DNA of 49,971 nucleotides from a virus: positions 1-49,971 of IMG/VR virus record IMGVR_UViG_3300027782_000125; one strand, written 5' to 3'. The notes under the pieces are model-generated. The model saw nothing but the letters and a program-made list of their open reading frames with translations. It did not search any database and was not told the origin of the DNA. Shown piece by piece: positions 16,981 through 27,200 of the stretch; within the stretch, counting starts at the first letter, position 1, and every line of letters begins with the position of its first letter. The position numbers and the translations under genes are program-made.

Positions 16981-17736
16981 ATGGCTAAAGGATTTACGGT
17001 TAAAGCAAAGACTCCCACAGCAACACAAGAACCTGAATGGGATTATAATTTGGCAAAAGAAATGATACGTGGAAAATCCATCGTATTCTGCTTGCCTGGT
17101 AGAGGAGTTTCATATACTTACCTCAAGAGTTTTGTGCAACTCTGTTTTGATATTGTTCAGGCAGGGGCAAGCATTCAAATCTCACAGGACTATTCATCAA
17201 TGGTAAATTTCGCCCGTTGCAAATGCCTGGGCGCAAATGTTCTTCGTGGACCAGATCAATTACCATGGGACGGAAAACTTCCTTATGATTGGCAGTTGTG
17301 GATTGATTCTGATATTGTTTTCAATACAGAAAAATTCTTTCAACTTGTTCTTATGGAGAAGGACATTGCTGCTGGATGGTATTGTACCGAAGATGGTCAC
17401 ACCACATCAGTTGCACACTGGTTAGAGGAAGATGATTTCCGCAATAATGGTGGAGTCATGAATCACGAAACTCTGGATAGCATCTCTAAGCGCCGCAAAC
17501 CATTTACAGTTGATTATACTGGATTTGGATGGGTACTGATCAAGAATGGAGTTTTTGAACATTCTGAAATGAAGTATCCTTGGTTTGCACCGAAGATGCA
17601 AGTCTTTGATTCTGGTGATGTTCAGGACATGTGTGGAGAAGATGTATCGTTCTGTTTAGATGCGAAGGAAGCAGGATTTGAAATTTGGTGCGATCCTCGT
17701 GTTAGAGTCGGTCACGAAAAAACAAGAGTTATTTGA
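16981..17736 (+). CDS. GT-A type glycosyltransferase-like protein (251 aa)
   Basis: Residues 33-115 give a Rossmann-like start (SIVFCLPGRGVSYTYLKSF ... FARCKCLGANVLRG) leading to WIDSDIVF with the metal-binding DxD at D109-D111. A later GEDVSFCLDAKEAGFEIW segment and VRVGHEKT are typical of the acceptor and product side of GT-A enzymes. It probably transfers a sugar to a phage or host surface component; donor and acceptor are unknown. Proteins of this type occur in many cyanomyoviruses. It begins 22 bp after the -10. Confidence 0.75.
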   Translation: MAKGFTVKAKTPTATQEPEWDYNLAKEMIRGKSIVFCLPGRGVSYTYLKSFVQLCFDIVQAGASIQISQDYSSMVNFARCKCLGANVLRGPDQLPWDGKLPYDWQLWIDSDIVFNTEKFFQLVLMEKDIAAGWYCTEDGHTTSVAHWLEEDDFRNNGGVMNHETLDSISKRRKPFTVDYTGFGWVLIKNGVFEHSEMKYPWFAPKMQVFDSGDVQDMCGEDVSFCLDAKEAGFEIWCDPRVRVGHEKTRVI

Positions 17737-17739
17737 CGA

Positions 17740-17901
17740 ATGGCTAACAGATCTTACAATATTCTTTGTAAGGGTAGAAAGATATATTCAAATCTTACAG
17801 AGGAAGAATATTTCGATACTATGGAGGATCTGGCGGTAGAATTCTACCAGTCAGGTTCTCCAAAACCAGAAGATTTAGAAACTGAAATTATCGGAGATTA
17901 A
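17740..17901 (+). CDS. Small conserved hypothetical protein (53 aa)
   Basis: Reads MANRSYNILCKGRKIYSNLT then an acidic helix (EEEYFDTMEDLAVEFYQSG). Starts 3 bp after the glycosyltransferase stop and ends 2 bp before the next start. Function unknown. Confidence 0.7.
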   Translation: MANRSYNILCKGRKIYSNLTEEEYFDTMEDLAVEFYQSGSPKPEDLETEIIGD

Positions 17902-17903
17902 TT

Positions 17904-18047
17904 ATGGCAATTAAAAAATCATTGAGTGGCTCTAAGATTATTGAGTCTAATCCCAAAAATACTCGTCAAGGCTGCGGTTCTAATACAAAGTATGCGGCAT
18001 CGTCTCGTAATAAAGCGCGTAAGAAGTATAGAGGACAGGGCAAATAA
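17904..18047 (+). CDS. Very basic conserved cyanophage-type protein (47 aa)
   Basis: Reads MAIKKSLSGSKIIESNPKNT, RQGCGSNTKYAASSRNKARK and KYRGQGK. Rich in Lys, Arg, Ser and Asn, with single-domain length. I recall very similar proteins in many cyanomyoviruses, where no role is established. It probably binds nucleic acid. Confidence 0.75.
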   Translation: MAIKKSLSGSKIIESNPKNTRQGCGSNTKYAASSRNKARKKYRGQGK

Positions 18048-18050
18048 AAA

Positions 18051-18254
18051 ATGCTTCAGTTAAACCCCCAAATCCCAGTCGTTACTCCAAAAGGTAATGG
18101 TTGGGCATTTTTTTTAATTGACCGATCACAAGAACATGATCTTGAATGGATTGTGTTCTTGGATGATGGTGGCATATGTTGGACATTTAGAAATAAGGAC
18201 ATTAGAATTCAAAAAAATTCTACCTTTTCTCGTGAAAACATTTTAGATTTTTAA
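18051..18254 (+). CDS. Conserved cyanophage-type protein (67 aa)
   Basis: Reads MLQLNPQIPVVTPKGNGWAF, then EHDLEWIVFLDDGGICWTFRN. The strands surround a Trp-rich core (a small beta barrel is likely). This gene commonly accompanies the preceding basic protein in cyanomyoviruses as I remember them. Function unknown. Confidence 0.75.
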   Translation: MLQLNPQIPVVTPKGNGWAFFLIDRSQEHDLEWIVFLDDGGICWTFRNKDIRIQKNSTFSRENILDF

Positions 18255-18262
18255 AATAAATA
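18255..18262 (+). promoter_or_regulatory. Late-type promoter AATAAATA
   Basis: One mismatch to TATAAATA, 40 bp before the speD start, overlapping the previous stop region. Confidence 0.45.
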
Positions 18263-18301
18263 ATCTTTTAGTGTGATCTCCTTATCTTGGAACGTTTCTC
18301 G

Positions 18302-18628
18302 ATGGGCAAGCATCTCTTATTAGAGGTGTATAATGTCAAATACATCTTAATTAATGATGCAACTACTCTTGAAAAGGTGATGGTTACGGGAATTAACCGT
18401 GCCGGAATGACAATTTTAAACATCTTTCAACATTGTTTTGTACCTCAAGGATGTACGATTGTCATTTCACTTGCAGAAAGTCATGTTTCTTGTCATACTT
18501 GGCCAGAAGAAGGTTGTTTGGCAATAGACGTTTATACCTGTGGTGAAGGAAATCCTCGGTTAATTGCATTGGAACTTTTAAAGTATCTGGATTCTTATGA
18601 TTATTCAATTCGGGAAATTGATCGTTAA
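18302..18628 (+). CDS. speD: S-adenosylmethionine decarboxylase proenzyme
   Basis: A 108-residue SpeD of the short prokaryotic type. The self-cleaving site is AES-HVSCHTWPEEG, with Ser60 becoming the pyruvoyl group, and with His65 and Cys80 (VYTCG) at the spacings of the Thermotoga enzyme. It makes decarboxylated SAM, the aminopropyl donor for spermidine synthesis. This is a well-known cyanophage auxiliary gene. Spermidine could support DNA packaging or host translation during infection. ATG 18302 is preferred; an in-frame TTG at 18287 would add five residues. Confidence 0.92.
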   Translation: MGKHLLLEVYNVKYILINDATTLEKVMVTGINRAGMTILNIFQHCFVPQGCTIVISLAESHVSCHTWPEEGCLAIDVYTCGEGNPRLIALELLKYLDSYDYSIREIDR

Positions 18629-18669
18629 ATAGATGTAGGGGAGATAGCAACCTCCTTCAAAAAAAAGTT

Positions 18670-18690
18670 CTGTTTTTTACCAAAAAACAG
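18670..18690 (+). promoter_or_regulatory. Inverted repeat next to a Shine-Dalgarno sequence
   Basis: CTGTTTTTT-ACC-AAAAAACAG is a perfect 9-bp inverted repeat. It runs into GGAGC, the Shine-Dalgarno of the gene at 18699, so the hairpin overlaps the start of the ribosome binding site. It could also act as a terminator for speD on either strand. Confidence 0.6.
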
Positions 18691-18698
18691 GAGCTACA

Positions 18699-18932
18699 AT
18701 GTCAAATTTACCAGTCGATAGAGATTCTAATTACATGCACACAATGTGGGGAACCACAAAATTAGTGACGGATTATTCGGATAATAGGAAAGTGATTCAA
18801 GAAATTATGCACGATGAGATTCCAAAAAATAAATATAATCTCACCGAACAAATGCATCAAAAAATTCGCAATGATAATGACTATGATGATTGGGATTATG
18901 GAACTGAACCATCATATGGTCATTCCTGGTAG
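18699..18932 (+). CDS. Hypothetical protein (77 aa)
   Basis: A strong Shine-Dalgarno (CAGGAGC) precedes ATG. Sequence MSNLPVDRDSNYMHTMWGTT ... and an acidic/aromatic end (DYDDWDYGTEPSYGHSW). Located just before the baseplate operon. Function unknown. Confidence 0.7.
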   Translation: MSNLPVDRDSNYMHTMWGTTKLVTDYSDNRKVIQEIMHDEIPKNKYNLTEQMHQKIRNDNDYDDWDYGTEPSYGHSW

Positions 18933-18936
18933 TTCA

Positions 18937-18944
18937 TATAAATA
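18937..18944 (+). promoter_or_regulatory. Late promoter TATAAATA (baseplate operon)
   Basis: Exact late consensus, 23 bp before the gp25 start. It most likely drives gp25, gp6 and the gp7-position gene, which are spaced by only 1 bp. Confidence 0.75.
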
Positions 18945-18966
18945 AAAAAAATAGTTAAATTCTTTA

Positions 18967-19368
18967 ATGTCTGCAACGAGAATATCCAGAAAATTTAAGG
19001 ATATTAGTTTGTCTTTTGACATGCATCCAGTAACTAAGGATATTCTCGTTTTAACTGATGAGAATGCTATTAAAAGATCAATTCGCAATATTATACAAAC
19101 AGTTCCAAGTGAAAAATTTTTCAATTCTACATTTGGTTCTGATGTAAAAACAACTTTATTCGAATTTATTGATTTTGGTACTGCATCGTTACTTCAAAAA
19201 CAAGTTGAGATTGCAATTAATAATTATGAATCAAGAGTAAATAAAGTCAAGGTTGAAGTAGACCCAAGACCTGATGATAATGCTTTTGAAATAAACGTAT
19301 TTTTTAATATCATTGGGCAAGATTTTCCATCACAAACATTTAATTACATTTTAGAGGCAACAAGATAA
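18967..19368 (+). CDS. gp25: Baseplate wedge protein gp25
   Basis: The 133-residue length equals T4 gp25 (132). It has the GPW/gp25 pattern, with FDMHPVTKDILVLTDENAIKRSI near the N-terminus, FNSTFGSDV, LFEFIDFGTASLLQ, and a C-terminal beta region (VKVEVDPRPDDNAFEINVFF). gp25 forms the wedge core with gp6 and contacts the sheath, and it has a lysozyme-fold relative in other contractile machines. First gene of the baseplate operon. Confidence 0.93.
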   Translation: MSATRISRKFKDISLSFDMHPVTKDILVLTDENAIKRSIRNIIQTVPSEKFFNSTFGSDVKTTLFEFIDFGTASLLQKQVEIAINNYESRVNKVKVEVDPRPDDNAFEINVFFNIIGQDFPSQTFNYILEATR

Positions 19369-19369
19369 A

Positions 19370-21265
19370 ATGCCTTTTACAAAATTTGCTGATCTAGATT
19401 TTGATCAGATAAAAACATCAATTAAAACTTACTTAAGAGCAAATTCTAATTTTACGGATTTTGATTTCGAAGGTTCAAATTTTTCCGTCTTAATAGACAC
19501 TCTCGCATATAATACTTACATTACTGCGTTCAATTCGAATATGATAGTTAATGAATCCTTTTTGGATTCTGCAACTATTAGAGATAATGTAATATCACTT
19601 GCAAGAAACGTTGGATATGTTCCAAGATCAAAAACATGTGCGAAGGCAAATATATCATTTAACGTTAATCTTCCAGTTGCAGCATCTTCACCAAGTCAAA
19701 TTATTCTTAAAGCAGGACTTGTTTGTGTAGGATCGGTAGAAAATACATCCTACACATTTTCAATTCCGGAGGACATTGCAACAGTTGTTGATACAAATAG
19801 TAAAATAGCAGCATTTAATAATCTAGAGATTTGTCAGGGAGTATTCTTAACGAAAGAATTTGTAGTTAATAATTCAATCAGTCAAAAATTTATTTTAGAT
19901 AATCCAAATATTGATACGAGTACAATTATTGTTAAAGTAATTCATTCTGGAAATGAAGTTGAGTATAAAAAAGTAGATAATATTCTTAAGATTGATAAAA
20001 CATCTGAAATTTTTCTAATTCAAGAAATTGAAGATGAAAAATATGAAATATTATTTGGTGATGGAATCCTTGGTAAAAAATTGGAGAACGGAGTTACTGT
20101 AAAGATAAGTTATATTATAACTGATGGTATTGATGGTAATGGACCTTCAGTATTTTCTTATTCTGGATCTATAACTAATTCATTAGGAATATCACAAGAA
20201 CCAGTAGGAACTGTATCTATCTTAACAAACTTTGGGGCATCTGGAGGAGGCGACATTGAATCAATTGATTCAATTAAGTACTTTGCCCCTAGAGTTTATT
20301 CTTCACAGTACAGGGCGGTTACAGCAAAGGACTATGAGGCAATAATTCAGTCAGTATATCCAAATACAGAATCTGTTTCCGTTGTTGGTGGAGAAGAATT
20401 GGTTCCACCACAATATGGAAATGTTTTTATCAGCATAAAACCTAAAAATGCATATACAATTTCTGATTTTACAAAGTTTAATATTCTTTCAAAATTGAAG
20501 CAATATAGTATTATTGGAATAAATCAAAAAATTATTGATTTAAAACTATTATATGTTGAGATTGATTCATCTGTTTATTATGATTCTTCCAAAATTTCAA
20601 ACGTTAGTGATTTGCAGTCCAAAATAATATCAAATCTTGATGTTTATTCAAAATCTACAGATTTAAATAAATTTGGAGGAAGATTTAAATATAGTAAAAT
20701 TGTACAAATTATCGACAATTCTGACACCAATATTACTTCAAATATCACCAAGGTTAAAATTAGAAGGAACTTAAATTGTGTAATATCACCAAATACATTT
20801 TCACAATATGAATTGTGCTTTGGAAATAAATTTCACAAAGAAATTGGGAAATATAATATTAAAAGTACCGGATTTACTATTTCTGATGTTATAGGAACTG
20901 CTTTCTTTGTTGATGTTCCGGTTGCGGATAGTAATATTGGATCGTTGGCAATTGTTAGGAGAAACGATTCTACTAATTTACTTGAAGTAGTTAAAAAATC
21001 AATAGGAACAGTTAATTATGATACTGGAGAAATTTTAGTTAATACTATAAAAATTACAGGAACTTCATTACCAAATAATATTGTCGAAATTCAAGCATAT
21101 CCAGATTCAAATGATGTTATTGGGTTAAAAGATTTATATGTTGTTTTTGATGTTACAAAAAGTTCAATAAATATGGTAAAAGATACAATTTCTTCTGGGG
21201 AGCAAATTTCTGGAGTTAATTTCCCATCAACTTCAAGCTACTCAAACGGAAATTTAACGAGGTAA
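19370..21265 (+). CDS. gp6: Baseplate wedge protein gp6
   Basis: At 631 residues it is close to T4 gp6 (660). The N-terminal FADLDFDQIKTSIKTYLRAN and FDFEGSNFSVLIDTLAYNTY lead to VGYVPRSKTCAKANISFNV, the baseplate J/gp6 type. The middle (FAPRVYSSQYRAVTAKDYEAII) is the typical baseplate-J-like motif. gp6 dimers form the iris ring of the baseplate that opens during contraction. Position 1 bp after gp25 and 1 bp before the gp7-position gene. Confidence 0.92.
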   Translation: MPFTKFADLDFDQIKTSIKTYLRANSNFTDFDFEGSNFSVLIDTLAYNTYITAFNSNMIVNESFLDSATIRDNVISLARNVGYVPRSKTCAKANISFNVNLPVAASSPSQIILKAGLVCVGSVENTSYTFSIPEDIATVVDTNSKIAAFNNLEICQGVFLTKEFVVNNSISQKFILDNPNIDTSTIIVKVIHSGNEVEYKKVDNILKIDKTSEIFLIQEIEDEKYEILFGDGILGKKLENGVTVKISYIITDGIDGNGPSVFSYSGSITNSLGISQEPVGTVSILTNFGASGGGDIESIDSIKYFAPRVYSSQYRAVTAKDYEAIIQSVYPNTESVSVVGGEELVPPQYGNVFISIKPKNAYTISDFTKFNILSKLKQYSIIGINQKIIDLKLLYVEIDSSVYYDSSKISNVSDLQSKIISNLDVYSKSTDLNKFGGRFKYSKIVQIIDNSDTNITSNITKVKIRRNLNCVISPNTFSQYELCFGNKFHKEIGKYNIKSTGFTISDVIGTAFFVDVPVADSNIGSLAIVRRNDSTNLLEVVKKSIGTVNYDTGEILVNTIKITGTSLPNNIVEIQAYPDSNDVIGLKDLYVVFDVTKSSINMVKDTISSGEQISGVNFPSTSSYSNGNLTR

Positions 21266-21266
21266 T

Positions 21267-24200
21267 ATGATAAGTACAGGTTTCGAGCAAAGAGTAAAAA
21301 TACAACAAATTATCGTTAATCAACTTCCTGAGTTTATTTTGGATGAGAATCCAAAATTTTCAGAATTTTTGAAGCAATATTATATTTCTCAAGAATATCC
21401 TGGAGGTCCAGTTGATATTGCAGAAAATTTGGATCAATATTTAAAGTTTGACAACTTAACTCCAGAAGTTATTGCTGGTAATATTGGTCTTACTACAAAT
21501 ATTACCTCTACTGTTGGAATCATTACAGTAACAAGTACTAAAGGATTTCCATCTCAATATGGATTGCTGAAGATCGATGATGAAATTATAACCTATACTG
21601 GAATTACTACAAACACTTTTACGGGATGTATTCGTGGATTTTGTGGTATTGTAGATTACCACCAACCCATTAACCCAGAAGAACTTGAGTTCTCTACATC
21701 AAAAGCATCTTCACATAATGTACATTCTCCTGTCACCAATTTAAGCTCATTATTTTTAAAAGAATTTTATAAAAAATTAAAATATTCATTTGCTCCAGGA
21801 TTTGATGGTGTTGAGTTCAGTCCCAATTTAAAAGTTGATAATTTTCTAAAAAGAGTAAGAGATTTTTATGCTTCTAAAGGTACAAATGAATCGTTTAAAA
21901 TTTTATTCAATGTTCTTTATAATACCGATCCAAAAATTTTAAATACTGAAGATTTTTTACTAAAACCCTCCGAAAGTGAATATATCCGTAGAGAAGTTTT
22001 AATTGCAGAATTAATTACGCCAGAATCAAATCCATATAATCTTGTTGGAGAAGAAATAAGAAGTGATGATGGAAGTGCATCTGGACCAGTATCAAAGGTT
22101 GATATTATAACAAGAAATGATAAAATTTTATATAAAATTGAACTATTTTCTGGATATGATGAAAACACTTTAATTTTTGGAAAATTTGCAATTACTCCAA
22201 AAACTAAAATATCGGACAATATTTCTATAGGATCATCTGTCATAACAGTTGATTCTACTGTTGGTTTTGATGTTAGTGGATCATTTATTTGTAATGATAG
22301 AGTTATAACTTATAGTGATAAGTCTATTAATCAATTTTATGGGTGTACTAATGTACTAGAAAATATTTTAGCAGGATCCGACATACGGTCCGAAAAAATT
22401 ATATATGGATATGAAAATGGCGATTTAACTAAAAAAATAGAATTAATAGTACAAGCATCTCTTTCAAATTTAGAAAATGTTGATAATTTAAACTATGCAA
22501 ATGTTAATGATAATATTTTATTTGAAAATTTTGGTGATAATATTTTAAATTCTGGAAATTCATTTAAAGAAATATTATTTAATTCATGGATCTATAATAT
22601 TAGATCCAGATATGAAATATCCGAAGTTTCTAATATTGCTGAAAATACTGCCGGAATAACCTTATATGAAATTCCAGATAAATCATCATTAAAAGTAAAT
22701 GATCGTATTGATATTTTTAAAAAAGATTCTGTAGATACGGTTTTAGAAAATGTTCCCATAACTTCAATTGATGGTAATAAAGTATTTTTAGATAAAAAAA
22801 TACCCGGAGTAAGTTCTGACCAAAAATTAAGTATTATTAGAAGATATGATTATGCATCAACTTCAAATAATTCTGTAGTATTAAAATATCCAAATATTCT
22901 TTCAAATGTACAGAATACTTATAATGAAAACGAAGAATATATTTACGTTGCATCAAATTCTTTACCATCAAATACTATAGAAAAATCTATAAAAATTGCA
23001 TCTAGAGATATAAATTCTAATGATGATGTTGACAATTTTATCTCTGAGCAAAATAATCAAACTTTTAAATATTCAGTTTTAGTTTTTCAATTTGAAAATG
23101 ATGTCCCATTTATTACAGGAGACTCTGTAATTTACACCCATACTACAAATAAACCAATCATTGGACTAACAAATAATACAGAATATTTTGTTGAAGTTTT
23201 GTCTAGTAAAAATAGAATAAGATTATATTCATCAAGATCATTTATTGTAACTGAAGAATTTATAGAAATTGATAAAATTTATGAATTAGGAAACCATAAA
23301 TTTACACTATCTTCCGAATTTGGAAAAATTTTGGCACCAAAAAAATCTTTGACCAAGTTTCCTATAAAACAAAATTTTAATTTTAATAGTCAAACTCCAA
23401 CAGAACCAGGATCTCTTGGAACACTTATTAATGGTGTTGATATCATTAATTATAAATCTAATGATAAGATTTTTTATGGTCCATTAAAAAATTTAAGAAT
23501 TATTAATAGTGGAATTGATTATGATGTCATAAGCCCACCAAAAATAATAATTTCTAATTCTAGTGTTGGGTTGGGAACAACTGCATTAGCAAATGTTGTT
23601 GTTAGTGGATCAGTTAAAAACGTAATTGTAGATCCACAAAAAGTTTCCATCAAGAGAATTATATCTGCCAAAATATCTGGTGGAAATGGATCTGGAGCAA
23701 TTTTGGAACCAATATTGTCATCACAATATAGAGAAATTGAATTTAACGCACTCCAAAGTACAAGGGGTGGAGGAGTTAATATATCTGATGAGTCCATTGT
23801 TTTTTCAGATTTTCACAAATTAAAAAATGGTCAAAAAATAGTTTACAATTCCAATGGAAATCCCCAACTTGGTATTGGAACTTTCAATGGTTCAAATACT
23901 TCTCAGGAAAAATATTTGCAAAACGGATCAGTATATTATCCAAAAATTTTGAATACAAAAGCAATACAACTTTATTATTCTCAATCAGATTTAAACAGTG
24001 GAATTAATACAGTTGGATTTACTACAGAAAACACTGGCGGAATTCATAAATTTAGAGAATATGATGAAATTAAAGTATTATCTAAACTAAATGTTCTTGA
24101 TGGTGGATCTGGATACACTAACAGGTCTTTATATGTAAAATCTTCCGGAATTTCAACAATATCAAATACGATTAACTATATTAATCACGGATTTAATGAT

Positions 24201-27200
24201 GGGGAAATAATCAATTATTCGCACGAATCCTTAGATTCTATTTTAGGTCTTTCAACTTCTAAACAATATTATATTTTAAAAAATACCAATGATAGTTTTC
24301 AACTTTCAGATGCTGGATATATAAACGTTGGAATATCTAAAACGGATTATAATAGAAGAAAACCAATTAAGTTTGAGACAAATCCAACAGGATATCATAT
24401 TTTTTCTTATCCAAAAATTTCTGTAGATTTGGAAGTTGAATATTCTGGATTTATTGGCACAATAACAGCAACTCCCGTAGTTAGGGGTGAAATTATAGAT
24501 GCTTATCTGTATGAATCTGGAACTAACTATGGATCAAATGTTCTAAATTTTCACAAAAAACCTACAGTAACGATAAAAAATGGAAGTGGTGCTCAGTTAA
24601 AACCAATTATAATTAATGGTAGAATTGTTGCAGTTGAAATTCAACTTGGAGGATCTTTTTACCCATCCAGCATCAATTTAGATATTTTTGGATCTGGATT
24701 GGGGGCAGAATTGAGAGCCAATATTGTAAAAGGAAGAATAAATTCTATAGTTGTTATTAATGGTGGAATTGGGTATGATGAAAATACTCAAATTAAAGTA
24801 AGTGTTCCTGGTAAAAATTTAAAGTTAGATGTCTCTGTTAGAGAATTAACTATTAATAATGTAGAGAGATTTTCTGACCAAATTTTAACTGATTATAATG
24901 GTGATTTGGCATATGGTGTATGTGGATATTTGCCAGAAAGAGAAGGAATCTTATTTGCCGATCCGGATACAAATACTGGTCATTCCAAGATTATTGGGTG
25001 GTGCCGAGACGGCAATCCAATTTATGGACCATATGGACATAGTGATCCAAGAAATTTTAATTCGGAAATTATTAAATTGCAGTCTGGATATTCCTTAAAT
25101 ATAGAAAATGTAGATAATAGGCCTTTAATATCTGATTTTTCGGAAGGATTTTTTGTTGAGGACTATACTTTTGAAGATTCTGGACAATTGGATAAGAGTA
25201 ATGGTAGATTTGAAAAAACTCCAGAATTTCCACAAGGTGTGTATGCATATCATGTTGGAATAAAAATTGATCCAAATAGTGGAAATTTTATTCCAGAATT
25301 TCCTTATTTTGTGGGAGAATTTTATAGATCTAATATTGAAGATAACTCTTATATAGATCAAAATATTGATTTTAATGATTCAATATTAGTTAGAAATACA
25401 TTTCCATATAGAGTAAATAATGATTATTCTGCAAATGATTTTTTACCAAAAGTAAATAAAAAATTAAGACAAATATCCAAAATAAAATCTATTACATCTG
25501 GAAAAATTGATTCGATAGATATTATTGAACCTGGTGAAGATTATTCTGTTGGAGATTCAATAAGTTTTGATAATACTGGAACGGATGGTAGTGGATGTTA
25601 TGTAGAGGTTTCTAAAATTTATGGAAAAGAAATTAATAAAATAGAAACTTCTTTTAAAAATTACGAAAATGTAATATTTACTTGGAAAAATAATAATACA
25701 ATTTCTGCACATATATCTCCATATCATGAATTAATAGATGGTGATATTGTTCAAATAACTGGTATTTCAACTTACATTTTGGGATTATCAAATAATCACA
25801 AAACATCGATAAATCGGTCAAATACAAGATTGACAAAAGCAATGACATCTAGTGGAATAGTAACTGATATATATGTTACAAATATTCCAGATATTGTAAG
25901 TATTGGCAGTTCTATTGTTATTGAGAATGAGACTTGTTCAGTTCTTAATATATTTAACGAACAAAATGTTATTAGAATTGATAGAGGATCCGTTGGGACT
26001 TCACATACATCTTCAACAATAGTTAATGTATATTCAAATTATTTTGATATTAATTTAAGTACTGATTATTTCGATTCTTCATTAAATGATATAGTTTATT
26101 TCAATCCAACAATTTCTATTGGAGTTGGTATTGATACCGGATCTTCTATTAGTCGTGAGTATTATATTGGAGATTATAAAAAAGATATATCAATTCCAAC
26201 ACAGAGCATTTATTTACCAAATCACCCGTTTAAAACGAACCAGAGGGTTTTATTTTCCGGAAGTTCTGGGGGATCTAGTATTAATGTCTCTAATATTTCT
26301 GGACCATCCCAATTTTCTTTGGGAATAGGAACTCATGTTTATATAATCAATAAATCCAAAGATTTTATCGGAATAGTAACTCAAGTAGGTTTGACTACAC
26401 AAACTAATGGTTTATTTTTTATAACAAGTGGTAATAATAAGTATGATTATAGTTTTTCTAGCGTATCCAACCAAATATTAGGTTCAGTTAAAAAAATTGA
26501 CGCAACAATAACAACATCTGAAAACCACGATTTATTGGATTCTGATTATATTAATCTCACTATTAAACCAAATCTTTCTGTTGGTATTGGAACTTCTACT
26601 TCTATAAGAGTAAGGTATGAACAAAATTATAACAAACTTTTGATTAATCCTGTAGGATTTAATTCTAGTTCTGTTAATGTTACTAGTAATATTATAACTC
26701 TACCTTCCCACAATTTTAAAACTGGTCAAAAAATATTTTATAAAGCAATTGGAACTAAAATAAGTGGTTTAACTACTAGTGAATATTATGTGTATAGGAA
26801 TACTAGTAATAATATTCAACTTTGTGAGACATACATAGATTCAATATCAAATCCACCAACAATTATTTCTATTGGAAGTAGTGGTGGAAATAATCAAGAA
26901 ATATCACAAATTAATCCAAGAATATTATCAATTAAGAATAATAATTTAGTTTTTAATCTTTCAGATTCTTCATTGTTAGGATATAAATTTGAATTTTTCT
27001 ATGACAAACAATTTAATAAGAACTTTGTTTCAATAGCAAATACTTCCAATTTTACTGTTAGTAATAAGATCAATAATGCCGGAATTGTAACAGAATCAAC
27101 TATTAATTTTAGCGAAAATTTGCCAGAGAATCTATATTACAGTCTAAGTAAAAATGGAATTCCGGTATTTAATAATGATAAAGATGAAGATTATCAAATT

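Noticed and set aside
18287-18301. N-terminal extension of SpeD from TTG 18287
   Set aside because: The family normally starts at MGKH or similar, and ATG 18302 fits; the extension adds five non-conserved residues.
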